A stretch of DNA of 64,000 nucleotides from positions 1,116,001-1,180,000 of the forward strand of contig NZ_CP111043.1 of the NCBI RefSeq assembly GCF_026250525.1, in the 5' to 3' direction. Every line of letters begins with the position of its first letter. Within the stretch, counting starts at the first letter, position 1. The position numbers and the translations under genes are program-made. This DNA comes from Chondrinema litorale (GTDB taxonomy: Bacteria > Bacteroidota > Bacteroidia > Cytophagales > Flammeovirgaceae). Below are positions 27,966 through 38,000 of the stretch, piece after piece. The notes beneath the pieces are model-generated. The model was not told where the DNA came from, ran no database searches, and was given only the letters and a program-made list of their open reading frames with translations.

Positions 27966-28463
27966 ATGAAACATATTAGCTTTAAAAACTCAGTAGATTA
28001 TTTAAATAAGCTTCGCGGAGTTTTTTACATACTGGTTGGTATTCCTCTCACAATATTTCTGGTGCTATATCTTATTTTCCGACAACATGCATTTACAGCT
28101 TATTATGCAACAATGTCAGCTTTGCTAATCAAGATATTGGCAGGAACCTTTCTTATAGCTGGACTTTCATCATTTATTTTCTATTTTAAAAAATTACCAG
28201 CAGCTAGAAACGGCAGTAGCTTAAGAAATAAATTAGAACAATATTACCATATCTGTATAACTAAGTTTAGCTGGTTAATGGTTGTTTCATTGTTAAACCT
28301 TACTTTTTATTTTTTAACTTCTCATGCTTTTTTTGCTGGTGTTTATATACTCTTATTAATCATGTTTGCCTTGAATAACCCGAGTTATTACAATGTTGTG
28401 GGGAACCTTAAATTGAAAAAAGAAGAGCGGGAAATTATGAAAAACAACAGTACTATAAACTAA
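27966..28463 (+). CDS. Integral membrane protein, unknown
   Basis: 165 residues with about four hydrophobic segments (residues about 19-41, 52-73, 99-116, 120-137). The segments include FYILVGIPLTIFLVLYLIF and LLIKILAGTFLIAGLSSFIF. The N-terminal KNSVDYLNKLRG and the C-terminal charged tail (NLKLKKEEREIM) are probably cytoplasmic. No family is recognised. It is divergent from the efflux operon and 5 bp ahead of another small membrane-protein gene, so both are one unit. The shared intergenic region contains the TetR-like repeats, so co-regulation is possible. Confidence 0.7.
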   Translation: MKHISFKNSVDYLNKLRGVFYILVGIPLTIFLVLYLIFRQHAFTAYYATMSALLIKILAGTFLIAGLSSFIFYFKKLPAARNGSSLRNKLEQYYHICITKFSWLMVVSLLNLTFYFLTSHAFFAGVYILLLIMFALNNPSYYNVVGNLKLKKEEREIMKNNSTIN

Positions 28464-28468
28464 AAAAT

Positions 28469-28663
28469 ATGAATGAGCAGCAAATTTTAAAAGAATTACG
28501 CTTTTTAGGAATAGTATTGGCTGTTTACATTTTAATTGGCACCTTGCTAATTTTTTTTGTAGATGCAGCCACAATTACAAGTGTTATTCAGTTGGGCATA
28601 GTGGTTATTTTGGTAGTATATATTACCAGAACTATTTTTAACATAATGCAAAAAATGAAGTAA
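28469..28663 (+). CDS. Small membrane protein, 64 residues
   Basis: Two transmembrane helices: LGIVLAVYILIGTLLIFFV (about 13-31) and VIQLGIVVILVVYITRTIF (about 39-57), with short hydrophilic ends. No family recognised. Located 5 bp after the preceding membrane-protein gene on the same strand, which supports co-expression and perhaps a complex. Confidence 0.65.
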   Translation: MNEQQILKELRFLGIVLAVYILIGTLLIFFVDAATITSVIQLGIVVILVVYITRTIFNIMQKMK

Positions 28664-28811
28664 TAACAATGCAAATTTATTTAATGCTGAAATATACGAA
28701 TTCAATCTAATTGAAAAACTTATTATTTTTGAAATAAGTCATCTAGATCCATATCTATCTAACCGTAACTAGCCATTAATTTTATTTTTTAAATAATTAA
28801 ATCAACAGAAG

Positions 28812-29534
28812 ATGAATAAATTATTGAAACTGGTTTTAGCCAGCCTCATCGGAATTACTGCAATTCCAGCATTTTGCCAGCCGGGTGAGTCGAGCATTAT
28901 GATTGTAAGTGCTAATGAAACTCCGATTAGAAATGCTAATGATCTAAAGAAAGAAATCCGCAAAGAAAAAATAGTTTATGGAGAAATGACAGACAGCCGT
29001 GGTGCTGCTCCTCAAAACTACAAGACAATGACAATTGTTCTTTCTGCACAAAGTGGGTCAGAGATTAAAAAAACCTGGATGGCAGAAAACTTAAATTACC
29101 AAATACCAGGTTCTTATGCTTATCAAAATAGTGAAAACTATGCAAGCCAATATGGCAGACTATATACTTTTGAAGCTGCAAAACAAGCATGCCCTCAAGG
29201 TTGGCATCTCCCAACTCATGACGATTGGATGTTACTTGCAACCAAGTTTGGAGGTAAAAGATTTGCAGGTGGCTTTTTAAAACAAGGTGGCATTAGTGAC
29301 TTTGATGCTCAATACGGAGGCCGTATGTATAAGGAGGATGATTATAAAGCTATTGGCAAATATGGTAGCTACTGGGGAGTTGCTGGATTAGATAGCCAAA
29401 CACCAGTTGAATATGAATTTAATGCAACAAATGCATTGGTAGTAATTAGTAACAGTGGTAATTACGCTGAGTTAGAAAACGTAATTACACCTGAAGTTGC
29501 TGTAAGCTGCCGCTGTGTTAAAGATGAAGAATAA
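28812..29534 (+). CDS. Exported FISUMP-domain protein
   Basis: 240 residues. A signal peptide ends IPAFC|Q. From about residue 88 the chain has the 'Fibrobacter succinogenes major paralogous domain' pattern: WMAENLNYQIPGSYAYQNSE, YGRLYTFEAAKQACPQGWHL, PTHDDWMLLATKFGG and, at the end, SCRCVKD. FISUMP domains occur in surface and secreted proteins of Bacteroidota and Fibrobacterota; their function is not established. The GWHLP.DEW core and the final Cys pair suggest a disulfide-stabilised C-type-lectin-like fold. No T9SS tail is present, so a periplasmic or outer-membrane location is likely. It ends at a strong terminator. Confidence 0.85.
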   Translation: MNKLLKLVLASLIGITAIPAFCQPGESSIMIVSANETPIRNANDLKKEIRKEKIVYGEMTDSRGAAPQNYKTMTIVLSAQSGSEIKKTWMAENLNYQIPGSYAYQNSENYASQYGRLYTFEAAKQACPQGWHLPTHDDWMLLATKFGGKRFAGGFLKQGGISDFDAQYGGRMYKEDDYKAIGKYGSYWGVAGLDSQTPVEYEFNATNALVVISNSGNYAELENVITPEVAVSCRCVKDEE

Positions 29535-29555
29535 TACTATTTATAAGCCAATAAA

Positions 29556-29590
29556 AAAGGTCAGCTAGTTAAAGTAGCTGACCTTTTTTT
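29556..29590. terminator. Bidirectional hairpin terminator
   Basis: AAAGGTCAGCTA and TAGCTGACCTTT form a perfect 12-bp stem with flanking A and T runs, between convergent genes. Confidence 0.9.
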
Positions 29591-29598
29591 ATAGATTC

Positions 29599-30948
29599 TT
29601 AGATTTTATTTAATTTCCTGATATCGTTGTATTCAAAATCGAAGTCAATTTCAAAACAGCTTACAAACTGTTTCTTCATGGCAACTTTTAAACTTTGAGG
29701 ATCTTCGCAATAGAATACAAAAGCACCTCCACCACCAGCGCCACAAAGCTTGCCACCTTTTGCCCCATTTTTTAGAGCAAAATCGTACATTTCGTCTAAT
29801 TCAGGAGTAGTACAAGATGGAGCAAGTTGTTTTTGTGCCTGCCAGTTAGCATCGATTATCTCTGCACATTTATCGAAGTCTTCAGCTAATAATGCATCTG
29901 TAAAAGATTTTCCATACTCAGTAAGCTTCTCTATCGCACCTACACCTTCTGGTGTTTTATGATTACGATAAACTTCTTCTACAGCAGTTTGTGCATTTCT
30001 TGAGATGGAAGTATGAATTAATAATAGATTTTGTCTGAATTTTTCAAGCGTTTCTCTTGGCACTTCTTCTCCTACAACCTTACCGTAGTCATCACCAAAC
30101 TCGAAACAATGAAAGCCTCCATAAACTATAGAATACTGATCTTGCCTACCAATAAACCATTGAAGTTCTTTATTTTCAAGATTGAAAAGATCTTCACCAA
30201 TTTGAGGCAAAGTTTTATTCTCTACATTATAATTTTTGGCACTAATTAGTTCAAGCAGTTTTGCTCCTGTAGAAGTACTTAAGCCACTACCTCTTGGATA
30301 ACCAGAGAAATTAAAACTACCATTTTTATATTCTATTAGTGGTTTTATTGCCACATTAGAAACATACCCTTTTTTTCCATACATAATATATGGAACATCA
30401 GTCCATCCACCTGCAAAATCAATTCTTAGGGGTGCTCTAAAAGCGTAATTGATTTTATTTATAATATTTGTGGTTGAAGTTGGGATGAGTTCTTCGGGTA
30501 CAACTCTGGATACTGTTTTAGGCTCAATTGAGAGGTCTTTGCATAATGATTTCTTAAAATCGATACCTGAATCATCATCATTAATTACAAACATATCTGG
30601 TTGTAAGGCTTCCAAAATGTTCATAAAATCAATTTTACCCTCTCCTAGCTCTTCACCATTTAAAACAGCATAATCCACATCACCAATTGAAGCAACTAAG
30701 AATACCCTGTTATTTTCAGGATTTACTGGTCTACCAATTCCTTTTAGTTGTTCTATAATTTTATCTCTACCAACACCTACTACTAGTATATCTCCAAAGT
30801 TCTTACACTGATTAAAAAAAACAGCATGACCAGATTGCAATATATCATAGCAGCCCGATGCAAAAACTATTTTTTTATCTTTATTCTCTTTTCTAAGATT
30901 TTTTAATTTTTCTTCATCAAGAATTTTAGCTCTAATATTTTCTACCAT
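29599..30948 (-). CDS. Nucleotidyltransferase / GHMP sugar kinase fusion
   Basis: 449 residues in two domains. Residues about 25-160 are a cytidylyltransferase-like (RfaE-C/TagD) domain: VFASGCYDILQSGHAVFF, where the usual HxGH is QSGH (Gln38, His41), and PTSTTNII near 152, matching the ST(S/T)T end motif. Residues about 165-447 are a GHMP kinase: RAPLRIDFAGGWTDVP, the ATP loop PRGSGLSTSTGA, and GKLCGAGGGGAFVFYC near the C-terminus. The 'AGGWTD' form is nearest to fucokinase/heptose-kinase members (Fkp, HddA). Together the domains suggest phosphorylation of a sugar followed by nucleotide transfer, giving an activated sugar for surface glycans. This mirrors HldE in logic, but with a different kinase fold and reversed order. 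The sugar is unknown. Confidence 0.88.
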   Translation of the reverse strand: MVENIRAKILDEEKLKNLRKENKDKKIVFASGCYDILQSGHAVFFNQCKNFGDILVVGVGRDKIIEQLKGIGRPVNPENNRVFLVASIGDVDYAVLNGEELGEGKIDFMNILEALQPDMFVINDDDSGIDFKKSLCKDLSIEPKTVSRVVPEELIPTSTTNIINKINYAFRAPLRIDFAGGWTDVPYIMYGKKGYVSNVAIKPLIEYKNGSFNFSGYPRGSGLSTSTGAKLLELISAKNYNVENKTLPQIGEDLFNLENKELQWFIGRQDQYSIVYGGFHCFEFGDDYGKVVGEEVPRETLEKFRQNLLLIHTSISRNAQTAVEEVYRNHKTPEGVGAIEKLTEYGKSFTDALLAEDFDKCAEIIDANWQAQKQLAPSCTTPELDEMYDFALKNGAKGGKLCGAGGGGAFVFYCEDPQSLKVAMKKQFVSCFEIDFDFEYNDIRKLNKI

Positions 30949-31028
30949 AAGAAAACTTTATCAAAGTTATTTATTGAGTTATCTTGAGCTAAGGTAAATC
31001 GAAATCTTTGGAAAACAAATTTGAGATT

Positions 31029-31850
31029 TTAGTTACTTTCTGGTATAATAACTGGGCACTCAACTTTTCCTCTACCTCTTCTTGAATTAAATGAGCGACT
31101 TCTCCTAATTCTAATTGGGCTTCCAAGCTCAAATTGCAGTTTTACTGAGAAAACACCATATACATCTCCAATTGCAGGATTACCATTGGCAATTACATCA
31201 TCATCTATTCCATCAGGTCTTATATTCTCATAATATAGTCTAGCTATTTCATTAATTTCATTAGTATTTATTAATGAGGCACTTACACCATCTAACAAAT
31301 CAGTATTTGTAAATCTTAATGCTCCATCTACAACAATAGATACGGTAGATGAAACTCTAAACCTTAAACCACCACCTATTGGAAAAATCAATGCAGGTGA
31401 AGAAACTGGTTGCCCATCTAAATTCCACTCTCGCGACCTCAGCCAAGATTCACCATTAATTTCATCCAAAGTAACATTATGTTCAGGATCAACTTTAGTG
31501 ATTCCTATGCTAGCTGAAATAAAAGGCATTATTGCTTTTTCTGCAGATGCAGCTAATATTATCCCTGTATAAAACTCGTAATTATCCGCTCTGAAATCTC
31601 TATTCCTTTTTGGATTATAATCTTCAGCATAGATCCGATACATACTACCACCAGCTTTAGCATATATGTTAGGTGTGAGCTGATACCAAAATTCAAGATT
31701 ACCAGCAGCTCTTAAATGACTTATATCAGGAACAGAGACATCACCTGAATATGAAGCTAAGCCTGGGCCAAATGCAACACTCCATTGAGCTTTGAGATTT
31801 GAGCTAATAGATAAAAAAAGCAGTAATAAGTAAAAAATTCTTAAGGTCAT
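31029..31850 (-). CDS. Outer-membrane beta-barrel protein, paralogue 1
   Basis: 273 residues with a signal peptide ending LKA|QW. The mature part starts with WSVAFGPGLASYSGDVS and has alternating hydrophobic strands, including NLEFWYQLTPNIYAKAGGS, YEFYTGIILAA and GVFSVKLQFELG. TDLLDGVSASL near residue 190 is reminiscent of DUF6089-type barrels. The C-terminus continues after the last strand into a basic tail (RIRRSRSFNSRRGRGK). It is clearly paralogous to the gene at 32908-33696. Role unknown: structural or porin-like outer-membrane protein. Confidence 0.75.
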   Translation of the reverse strand: MTLRIFYLLLLFLSISSNLKAQWSVAFGPGLASYSGDVSVPDISHLRAAGNLEFWYQLTPNIYAKAGGSMYRIYAEDYNPKRNRDFRADNYEFYTGIILAASAEKAIMPFISASIGITKVDPEHNVTLDEINGESWLRSREWNLDGQPVSSPALIFPIGGGLRFRVSSTVSIVVDGALRFTNTDLLDGVSASLINTNEINEIARLYYENIRPDGIDDDVIANGNPAIGDVYGVFSVKLQFELGSPIRIRRSRSFNSRRGRGKVECPVIIPESN

Positions 31851-32017
31851 TAAGCTATGCTTATAAAAAACTTACACAAGAATAGTTAATAAATCTTAAA
31901 CCTTATTTCTAAATAAGAATGAGATTAATACAATTAATTCTGAAAAAATTATAATGTACCTAAAGCTACTGATTTTCAAGCATCTATAAGAAAGTTAACA
32001 AATCTTAATAATTGTTA

Positions 32018-32791
32018 TTAAGTATATCCTAATACTCTATAAACTATAAACCCAAGAACCTCTCTTGATACCCGATAGGTTATATTTAAAGACTCTTCTG
32101 TAGGATAAATGCTTTCTAACGGGTTTACATTTAGACTTCCATCACTGGTATAAAAGTCTGTACTAAAGGCATCCACGTTTAAATCAACTTTCTCAAAACA
32201 TCCCATAGCTCTTTTCATATGAAAGGCTGAAGTAATTAGTAAATGTGTCTCTTCAGGGAATTTTACTTTCAGAATTTCAGCGCTTTCAATAGCATTTTCT
32301 CTTGTATTTAATGAGTTTCCTTCAACAAAAATGGCAGAATCTGGAATACCACATTGTACTAATATTTTTTTCATTTGCAATGCTTCACTAATAGCATCTT
32401 CATCTTCTAAAAAAGAACCTCCGCTTACTAGAATATTTTCAATTATACCTAAGTCGTATAATTTTGCAGCGTGCAATATTCTATCTGCACCTTGTTTGGT
32501 AAATACTCTATCTCTTGGAAGCTTATGTACATCAGTAACTCCACCCAACACAATACCTGTTTTATATTTTTTTGTATAAGCAGAAAATGGTTTGGCTGGA
32601 ACTTCCCAAGATTTCATAAGAGTTCTAGAAATAATTGGGCAACTACAGATATACAAAAACAAAATTGCACTAATTAACAACCCTTTTCTTACCTTTTTAC
32701 TCTTTGAGAATAAAGCAACAATTAATAAAAAAAACACCCAAGTTAAGGGCATTACTAACAGATAAACTGTCTTAGATAAAAAATAAAACAT
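32018..32791 (-). CDS. YdcF/SanA family (DUF218) membrane protein
   Basis: 257 residues. Two N-terminal membrane helices (VYLLVMPLTWVFFLLIVALF and GLLISAILFLYICSC) precede a DUF218 domain with TGIVLGGVTD, AAKLYDLGIIENILVSGG, EGNSLNTRENAIESAEILK and HLLITSAFHMKRAM. The family includes SanA and ElyC, which affect envelope barrier function and peptidoglycan or ECA precursor handling in E. coli; the biochemical activity is unclear. It lies between two paralogous outer-membrane protein genes on the same strand. Confidence 0.85.
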   Translation of the reverse strand: MFYFLSKTVYLLVMPLTWVFFLLIVALFSKSKKVRKGLLISAILFLYICSCPIISRTLMKSWEVPAKPFSAYTKKYKTGIVLGGVTDVHKLPRDRVFTKQGADRILHAAKLYDLGIIENILVSGGSFLEDEDAISEALQMKKILVQCGIPDSAIFVEGNSLNTRENAIESAEILKVKFPEETHLLITSAFHMKRAMGCFEKVDLNVDAFSTDFYTSDGSLNVNPLESIYPTEESLNITYRVSREVLGFIVYRVLGYT

Positions 32792-32854
32792 AGCTTAAAA
32801 AATCTCTTCACTTAACGTGATAAATCTGAGAAATTGATTCCAAAAACAAAAAAA

Positions 32855-32880
32855 AGAGTATTCCTAAAAAGAAATACTCT
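32855..32880 (-). terminator. Hairpin terminator of the second barrel gene
   Basis: AGAGTATT and AATACTCT form a stem, followed on the minus strand by a run of U (rc of the A tract at 32846-32855). It lies 28 nt after the stop of the gene ending at 32908. Confidence 0.75.
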
Positions 32881-32907
32881 AATTGAAATCTATTTTCGAA
32901 ATTAAAT

Positions 32908-33696
32908 TTAATAGCTATAAAATGGCGGGCATGGCATACTGTTAGATTTTCTACCATTCCCATTTAAGTTAAACAATATCTTTACTGAGAAAATACCATA
33001 TACATCATTTTTCTCTGGATTACCATTTCCAATAGTTTCGGCACCATTAATCCCATTTGGTCTAATTGTCTCAAAATAATTTACAGCTTCTTGACTAAGT
33101 GAAGCCACTTCAATTGTTCGAGTACTAAGCCCATCAAGTAAATCAGAAGTGGTAAACCTTAAGCCTCCATCAGCAACAATAGCAATTCTATCATTCAATC
33201 TATATCTTAATCCAATACCCATAGGAACTATAAGTTCTGCACCTGGTATATCTCTACTTTCTGTATTCAATTCTTTTGCATCAAGAAAGACTTTTCCCTG
33301 ATCAGTGTTCATTGCATATTGAGGGTCATTTGTTGATAAGCCAACACCTGCATAACCAAAAGGCATAAGCTTCCACTCTGGAGCTCCACCAAGCATTAGT
33401 GAAGTATAAAGCTCAAAATTTGTCGCTTTAAAATCTCTATTTCTATCTTCGAAAACATCTGTAGCTGCAATTTGATAAATACTAGCTCCCGTTTTTAAGT
33501 AGAGGTTTCGATTGAATTGATACCATAGCTCCATATTAAGAGCTGGTCTAATATCATTGAATTTTTCTCCGGATACATCTCCTGAATAGCTTGCAAAGCC
33601 GGGACCAATAGCAGCACTAAACTGTGCGAATAAATTTGTAGAAATGCTAAATAAAAATAGTACAATTACAGTTAAAAAAAGCTTCTTATATGTCAT
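32908..33696 (-). CDS. Outer-membrane beta-barrel protein, paralogue 2
   Basis: 262 residues; signal peptide ending LFA|QF. It matches paralogue 1 along its whole length: FSAAIGPGFASYSGDVSGEK, NRDFKATNFELYTSLML, GLRYRLNDRIAIVADGGLRF, TSDLLDGLSTR and GNPEKNDVYGIFSVKILF. It lacks the basic C-terminal tail of the other copy. The duplication flanks the ydcF-like gene. Separate promoters are likely because a terminator follows this gene. Role unknown. Confidence 0.75.
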   Translation of the reverse strand: MTYKKLFLTVIVLFLFSISTNLFAQFSAAIGPGFASYSGDVSGEKFNDIRPALNMELWYQFNRNLYLKTGASIYQIAATDVFEDRNRDFKATNFELYTSLMLGGAPEWKLMPFGYAGVGLSTNDPQYAMNTDQGKVFLDAKELNTESRDIPGAELIVPMGIGLRYRLNDRIAIVADGGLRFTTSDLLDGLSTRTIEVASLSQEAVNYFETIRPNGINGAETIGNGNPEKNDVYGIFSVKILFNLNGNGRKSNSMPCPPFYSY

Positions 33697-33897
33697 AGTT
33701 TCTGGTCGAAAAAATTGTTAAATAATAATCGCAAAAAGTTAATTGTGTATGTCGGGAGTACTTACGCACGAATGTGAGAAAAGTTTTTCCTTTCAAAACT
33801 TACATAGACAATTACTTAACCAGAAAAAGACATACTCTATTTTTTTGTAACCGATACTACAGAATCTTTAATATATAATCTTTAAAAAACACAAAAC

Positions 33898-34902
33898 TTA
33901 TAACTTCATTCGTGGCATAGGACTTACATCAGGTTCTGCAAAAAGTTTTTCTTTAAACATAAAATGAGCTGTCATTGCAATCATTGCTGCATTATCTGTA
34001 CAAAACTCAAAATCTGGAATGTAGACATTCCACCCCATCTTTTCCCCAGTTTCCACAATTATTTTTCTTAAATGAGAATTGGCTGAAACCCCACCAGCAA
34101 TACCTATTTCTTTTACATGATACTTTTGAGCAGCCTTTGTCAACTGCTCCATTAAAATATTTACCAATGTCGCCTGAACACTTGCACAAATATCAGCTAG
34201 ATTCTCTTTTATAAAATCTGGATTCTTTTTTACATTGTCTCTTAGAAAATATAAGATAGCCGTTTTAATCCCACTGAAAGAAAAATTTAACTCCCCAGGT
34301 GCTTGAACTTTTGGGAAACTATAAGCTTCCGGATTTCCATTTTGAGCATATTTGTCAATTAAAGGTCCACCAGGGTAAGGTAAGCCAAGTAACTTAGCTG
34401 TTTTATCAAATGCTTCACCAACTGCATCATCCCCAGTTTCTCCAACAACCTCCATCTGCAAGTGTTTTTTTACCAAAACTAATTGAGTATGTCCACCACT
34501 AACGGTTAAACATAGAAAAGGAAATTGTGGCGCTGGTTCTTTTATAAAATGAGCCAAAATATGCGCCTGCATGTGATTAACTTCTATCAAAGGAATTTTT
34601 AATCCCATTGCAAGCCCTTTTGCAAATGAAGTACCTACTAGTAAAGCCCCCAATAATCCGGGGCCCCTTGTAAAAGCAATTGCCTCTAGTGCATTTTTAT
34701 TTACTTTTGCATCTCTTAGTGCTTTTTCTACTACTGGTACGATATTTTTCTGGTGCTCTCTCGATGCAAGTTCTGGAACTACTCCACCGTATTCTTCGTG
34801 AACTGACTGAGACGCAATAATGTTACTTTGCATCTGACCATTGACAATTACAGCTGCGGAAGTTTCATCACAGGAAGATTCTATAGCTAGTATTACACTC
34901 AT
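33898..34902 (-). CDS. tsaD: tRNA N6-adenosine threonylcarbamoyltransferase
   Basis: 334 residues, full length. It transfers threonylcarbamoyl from TC-AMP to A37 of ANN-decoding tRNAs, working with TsaB/TsaE, and is essential in most bacteria. Motifs: AIESSCDETSAAVI at the N-terminus; EVNHMQAHILAHF with the metal-binding HxxxH near 110; LCLTVSGGHTQLVLV; FDKTAKLLGLPYPGG; EIGIAGGVSANSHLR; FCTDNAAMIA near the C-terminus. It is divergent from tamB, a neighbour arrangement that I recall from other Bacteroidota. Confidence 0.97.
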   Translation of the reverse strand: MSVILAIESSCDETSAAVIVNGQMQSNIIASQSVHEEYGGVVPELASREHQKNIVPVVEKALRDAKVNKNALEAIAFTRGPGLLGALLVGTSFAKGLAMGLKIPLIEVNHMQAHILAHFIKEPAPQFPFLCLTVSGGHTQLVLVKKHLQMEVVGETGDDAVGEAFDKTAKLLGLPYPGGPLIDKYAQNGNPEAYSFPKVQAPGELNFSFSGIKTAILYFLRDNVKKNPDFIKENLADICASVQATLVNILMEQLTKAAQKYHVKEIGIAGGVSANSHLRKIIVETGEKMGWNVYIPDFEFCTDNAAMIAMTAHFMFKEKLFAEPDVSPMPRMKL

Positions 34903-35046
34903 AATAATTTAAAATACTCCGGCTTTTTTAAAATAATTTAAGCCAATGCTTCACTTAAATGGTTATTTTGATAAAAAAAAGTCGGATTGTTGTATAAGTA
35001 TTTTAAATATCAATTCAGATATATTGGAAATGATATTAGTTAAACA

Positions 35047-38000
35047 TTGAAAAACGAAGACAAAAATAGGAAAATTAGCTTTAAGAAGCTTAGAATCATG
35101 AACTGGCTGTTAAGAACAGTTAGTAGTACCCTATTTGCTGTTTTAGTTTTATTGATGGGTATAATTATGTTTGTTCAATACCCTTTTATCCAAACAGTAA
35201 TTACAGAAAAAGCTGCCAATTACCTTTCTCAAAACACAGGCTATAAAACAAGTATAGAGCTGGTAAACATAGACTGGTTTGATGTTATTAGACTTGAAAA
35301 TGTCTATGTTAAAGACTCATCTGATAATGAAATGATCTACCTAAATGAATTGGTGATAGATTATCAGTTTAAAAATGTACTTCAAGGTGGCGATATATAT
35401 CTAGATCAGGTAATTTTAAGAAGAGGGAGAGTAAATCTTTTAAGAGAAGAAACTCTTAATATGACAGGCTTTATTAATGCCATTCAAAATATGGCGAGAA
35501 GTAAAGAGCAGAAAAAAAAGAAGAAAAAACCAAAATTCCATATTACCTATGGTAGCCTAGAAAACATGTCTTTCAGCTACAATAAACCAGAGGCTGATTT
35601 TTTTGAAGAAGGATTGTTTGACTATAATCATTTCGGTTTTGATGGCATTTATGGTGAAGTAAGCAATTTTAGAGTTGCTGCTGATACTATTGAACTAGAA
35701 GCCCACCAAATTCATGCTACTGAAAGTAATATTAAAAAATCGGTAAATGAACTTCATGCGCATTTCAGGTTTACTAAACAACTCATGACTTTTGGAAGTT
35801 TGCATGCCGTTGTAGGAAAAAGTATTGTGAGAGACTCATTGGTTCTGGCTTATGATACTGTAGCCGCTTTTAGTAATTTTAATGAAGAGGTTGAGATTTT
35901 GGCAGAAATCAAAAACTCAGTAATTCACACTGATGATTTGGCTGCATTTACTACCTATATGGCCGATAAGCATGATGTTTATCAAATTACTGGAAAATTT
36001 AGAGGGAAGGTGAATAATTTCCATTTATACCAAATGGAAACACGTTTTGGAAAAACTAGCTTATTAGCCGGAAACATTGCTTTTAGAGGTTTACCTGCAC
36101 TTGATGAAACACTAATGGATTTAAATTTCAATAAATCCAATGTTCAAACTACAGATCTAATCCCTTACTTTTATGAACAACAGAACAGAGTCTTGCAAAA
36201 ATTTGGAAGAGTCAAATTCAATGGAAATTTTATTGGGTTCTATAATGACTTTGTGACTGATGGGATATTTGAAACTGATTTAGGTTATTTCGAAACAGAC
36301 ATAAACCTAGAAACCACTGATAACAACTATTCTGGGAAGATTCTGGCCAAAAACTTTGAGTTAGGCAAACTAATAGACCAACAAAAGTACATTGGTAAAA
36401 TAAATATGAAAGGCCAGATTGAAGGTCGCGGTCTTGCGCTATCACGTGCCAATTTCAACTTTAACGGAACTGTTAATAGTATTGAAGTCCTTAATTATCC
36501 TTATCAAAAAATAAAAACTAATGGCCATTTTGAAGAAGGTTTATTTAGAGGGAAACTCACTGTAGACGACCCAAATATTGACCTATTTATTGATGGTGAA
36601 GTAAATTTTAGAGATGAGACATTCAATTTTTGGTCAGAAATAGATAGTGCAAATCTACATTACCTTGGTTTTACAACAGATAGTGCTTATTTAAAAACTA
36701 ATGTAGATGCTCGTTTTAGTGGTTTAAGCTGGGAAAATGTTTCTGGTAAACTCGATTTTCTTGAAAGTACACTCGGCTATAAAGATAAAGGAGTATCGCT
36801 TTCACAATTAGGAATTTATACCAACAAAGATTCTATTACGAGTATCAGAAATGCCTCGGTAAACTCAGAGCTGTTTGAACTTAAAACTAAAGGCACATTT
36901 GATTTAATTGATATTTATCCTGATGCACTTGAATATCTGAAGCAGTTTTCTGACCATGTAGAGTTGGAAGAGGTTGAAAAAGAAATTAGTCAGATTGAGG
37001 AAGCAGAAATAAATAGAAGAAAAAAGAAAAATAAAGAGATAAAAAAACTGCATAATTACTGGATGGATTTCGATCTATCTCTCTACGATATTAACAGTAT
37101 TGTAAACCTCTTTATGGATAGTGTTTATCTTTCTCCAGAGTCAACCTTAAAAGGAAATTTAACCTATGGAGACACTACAGAATTACTTTTAAGCTATCAT
37201 GCAGATACTTTAAAGTACAATAATTATGAGTTTGTAGAAGATAGCCTCTTATTGTTTACTGGAAGATATAGAAAAAAGAATTCTGATACACTTGACTTCC
37301 TATTTGAAAGTCAATTACTATCTCAAAAACAAAACTTAGATGGTTTTCAAACCGAAAATTTAAATATCACTACCAGTAAATTAAATAATGCCATTCTGTT
37401 TAACTCTTCAATTGCCCATGCCCTTTCTGAAGATGAAGCAAACCTAAATGGAAACATTGCATTCTACCCTGGTCATTTTGATATCAGCTTGACTAATACA
37501 AACTTTTTATTTTTGAATGAAAGGTGGATTCAAAATGGTTTAAACAGAATTGTATTTGCAGATCAAGATATCCATTTTGAAGATGTGAGTTTTGCAAACC
37601 AAAATCACCTATTATTACTAGATGGGACTATTTCGCAAGACACCTCGGAAATTATGAATATTATGCTCAAAAACTTTGAAATGAGCATGTTAAACAACTA
37701 CAGTAATAAAAAACTAGATGGTGTTTTAAATGCCACAGTTAGCATAAAAGACATTTACGATGCGCCAAGATATATTAGCGATATTTCAATAGATAGTTTA
37801 GCTATAGATGAATATTTTCTTGGAAACTTAACCGCTAATTCAACATGGAGTGATAAACTTGAAAGGCTCATAATAGATGCAGACTTGAGCAGAGAAAAAT
37901 ATTACTCTATTGACATTAATGGATATTATGCCCCAGAAGCACCTGATACAGAAAAGTTTAGTTTGAATGCAATCTTAAAAGAGGCACCACTCTTTATTGC

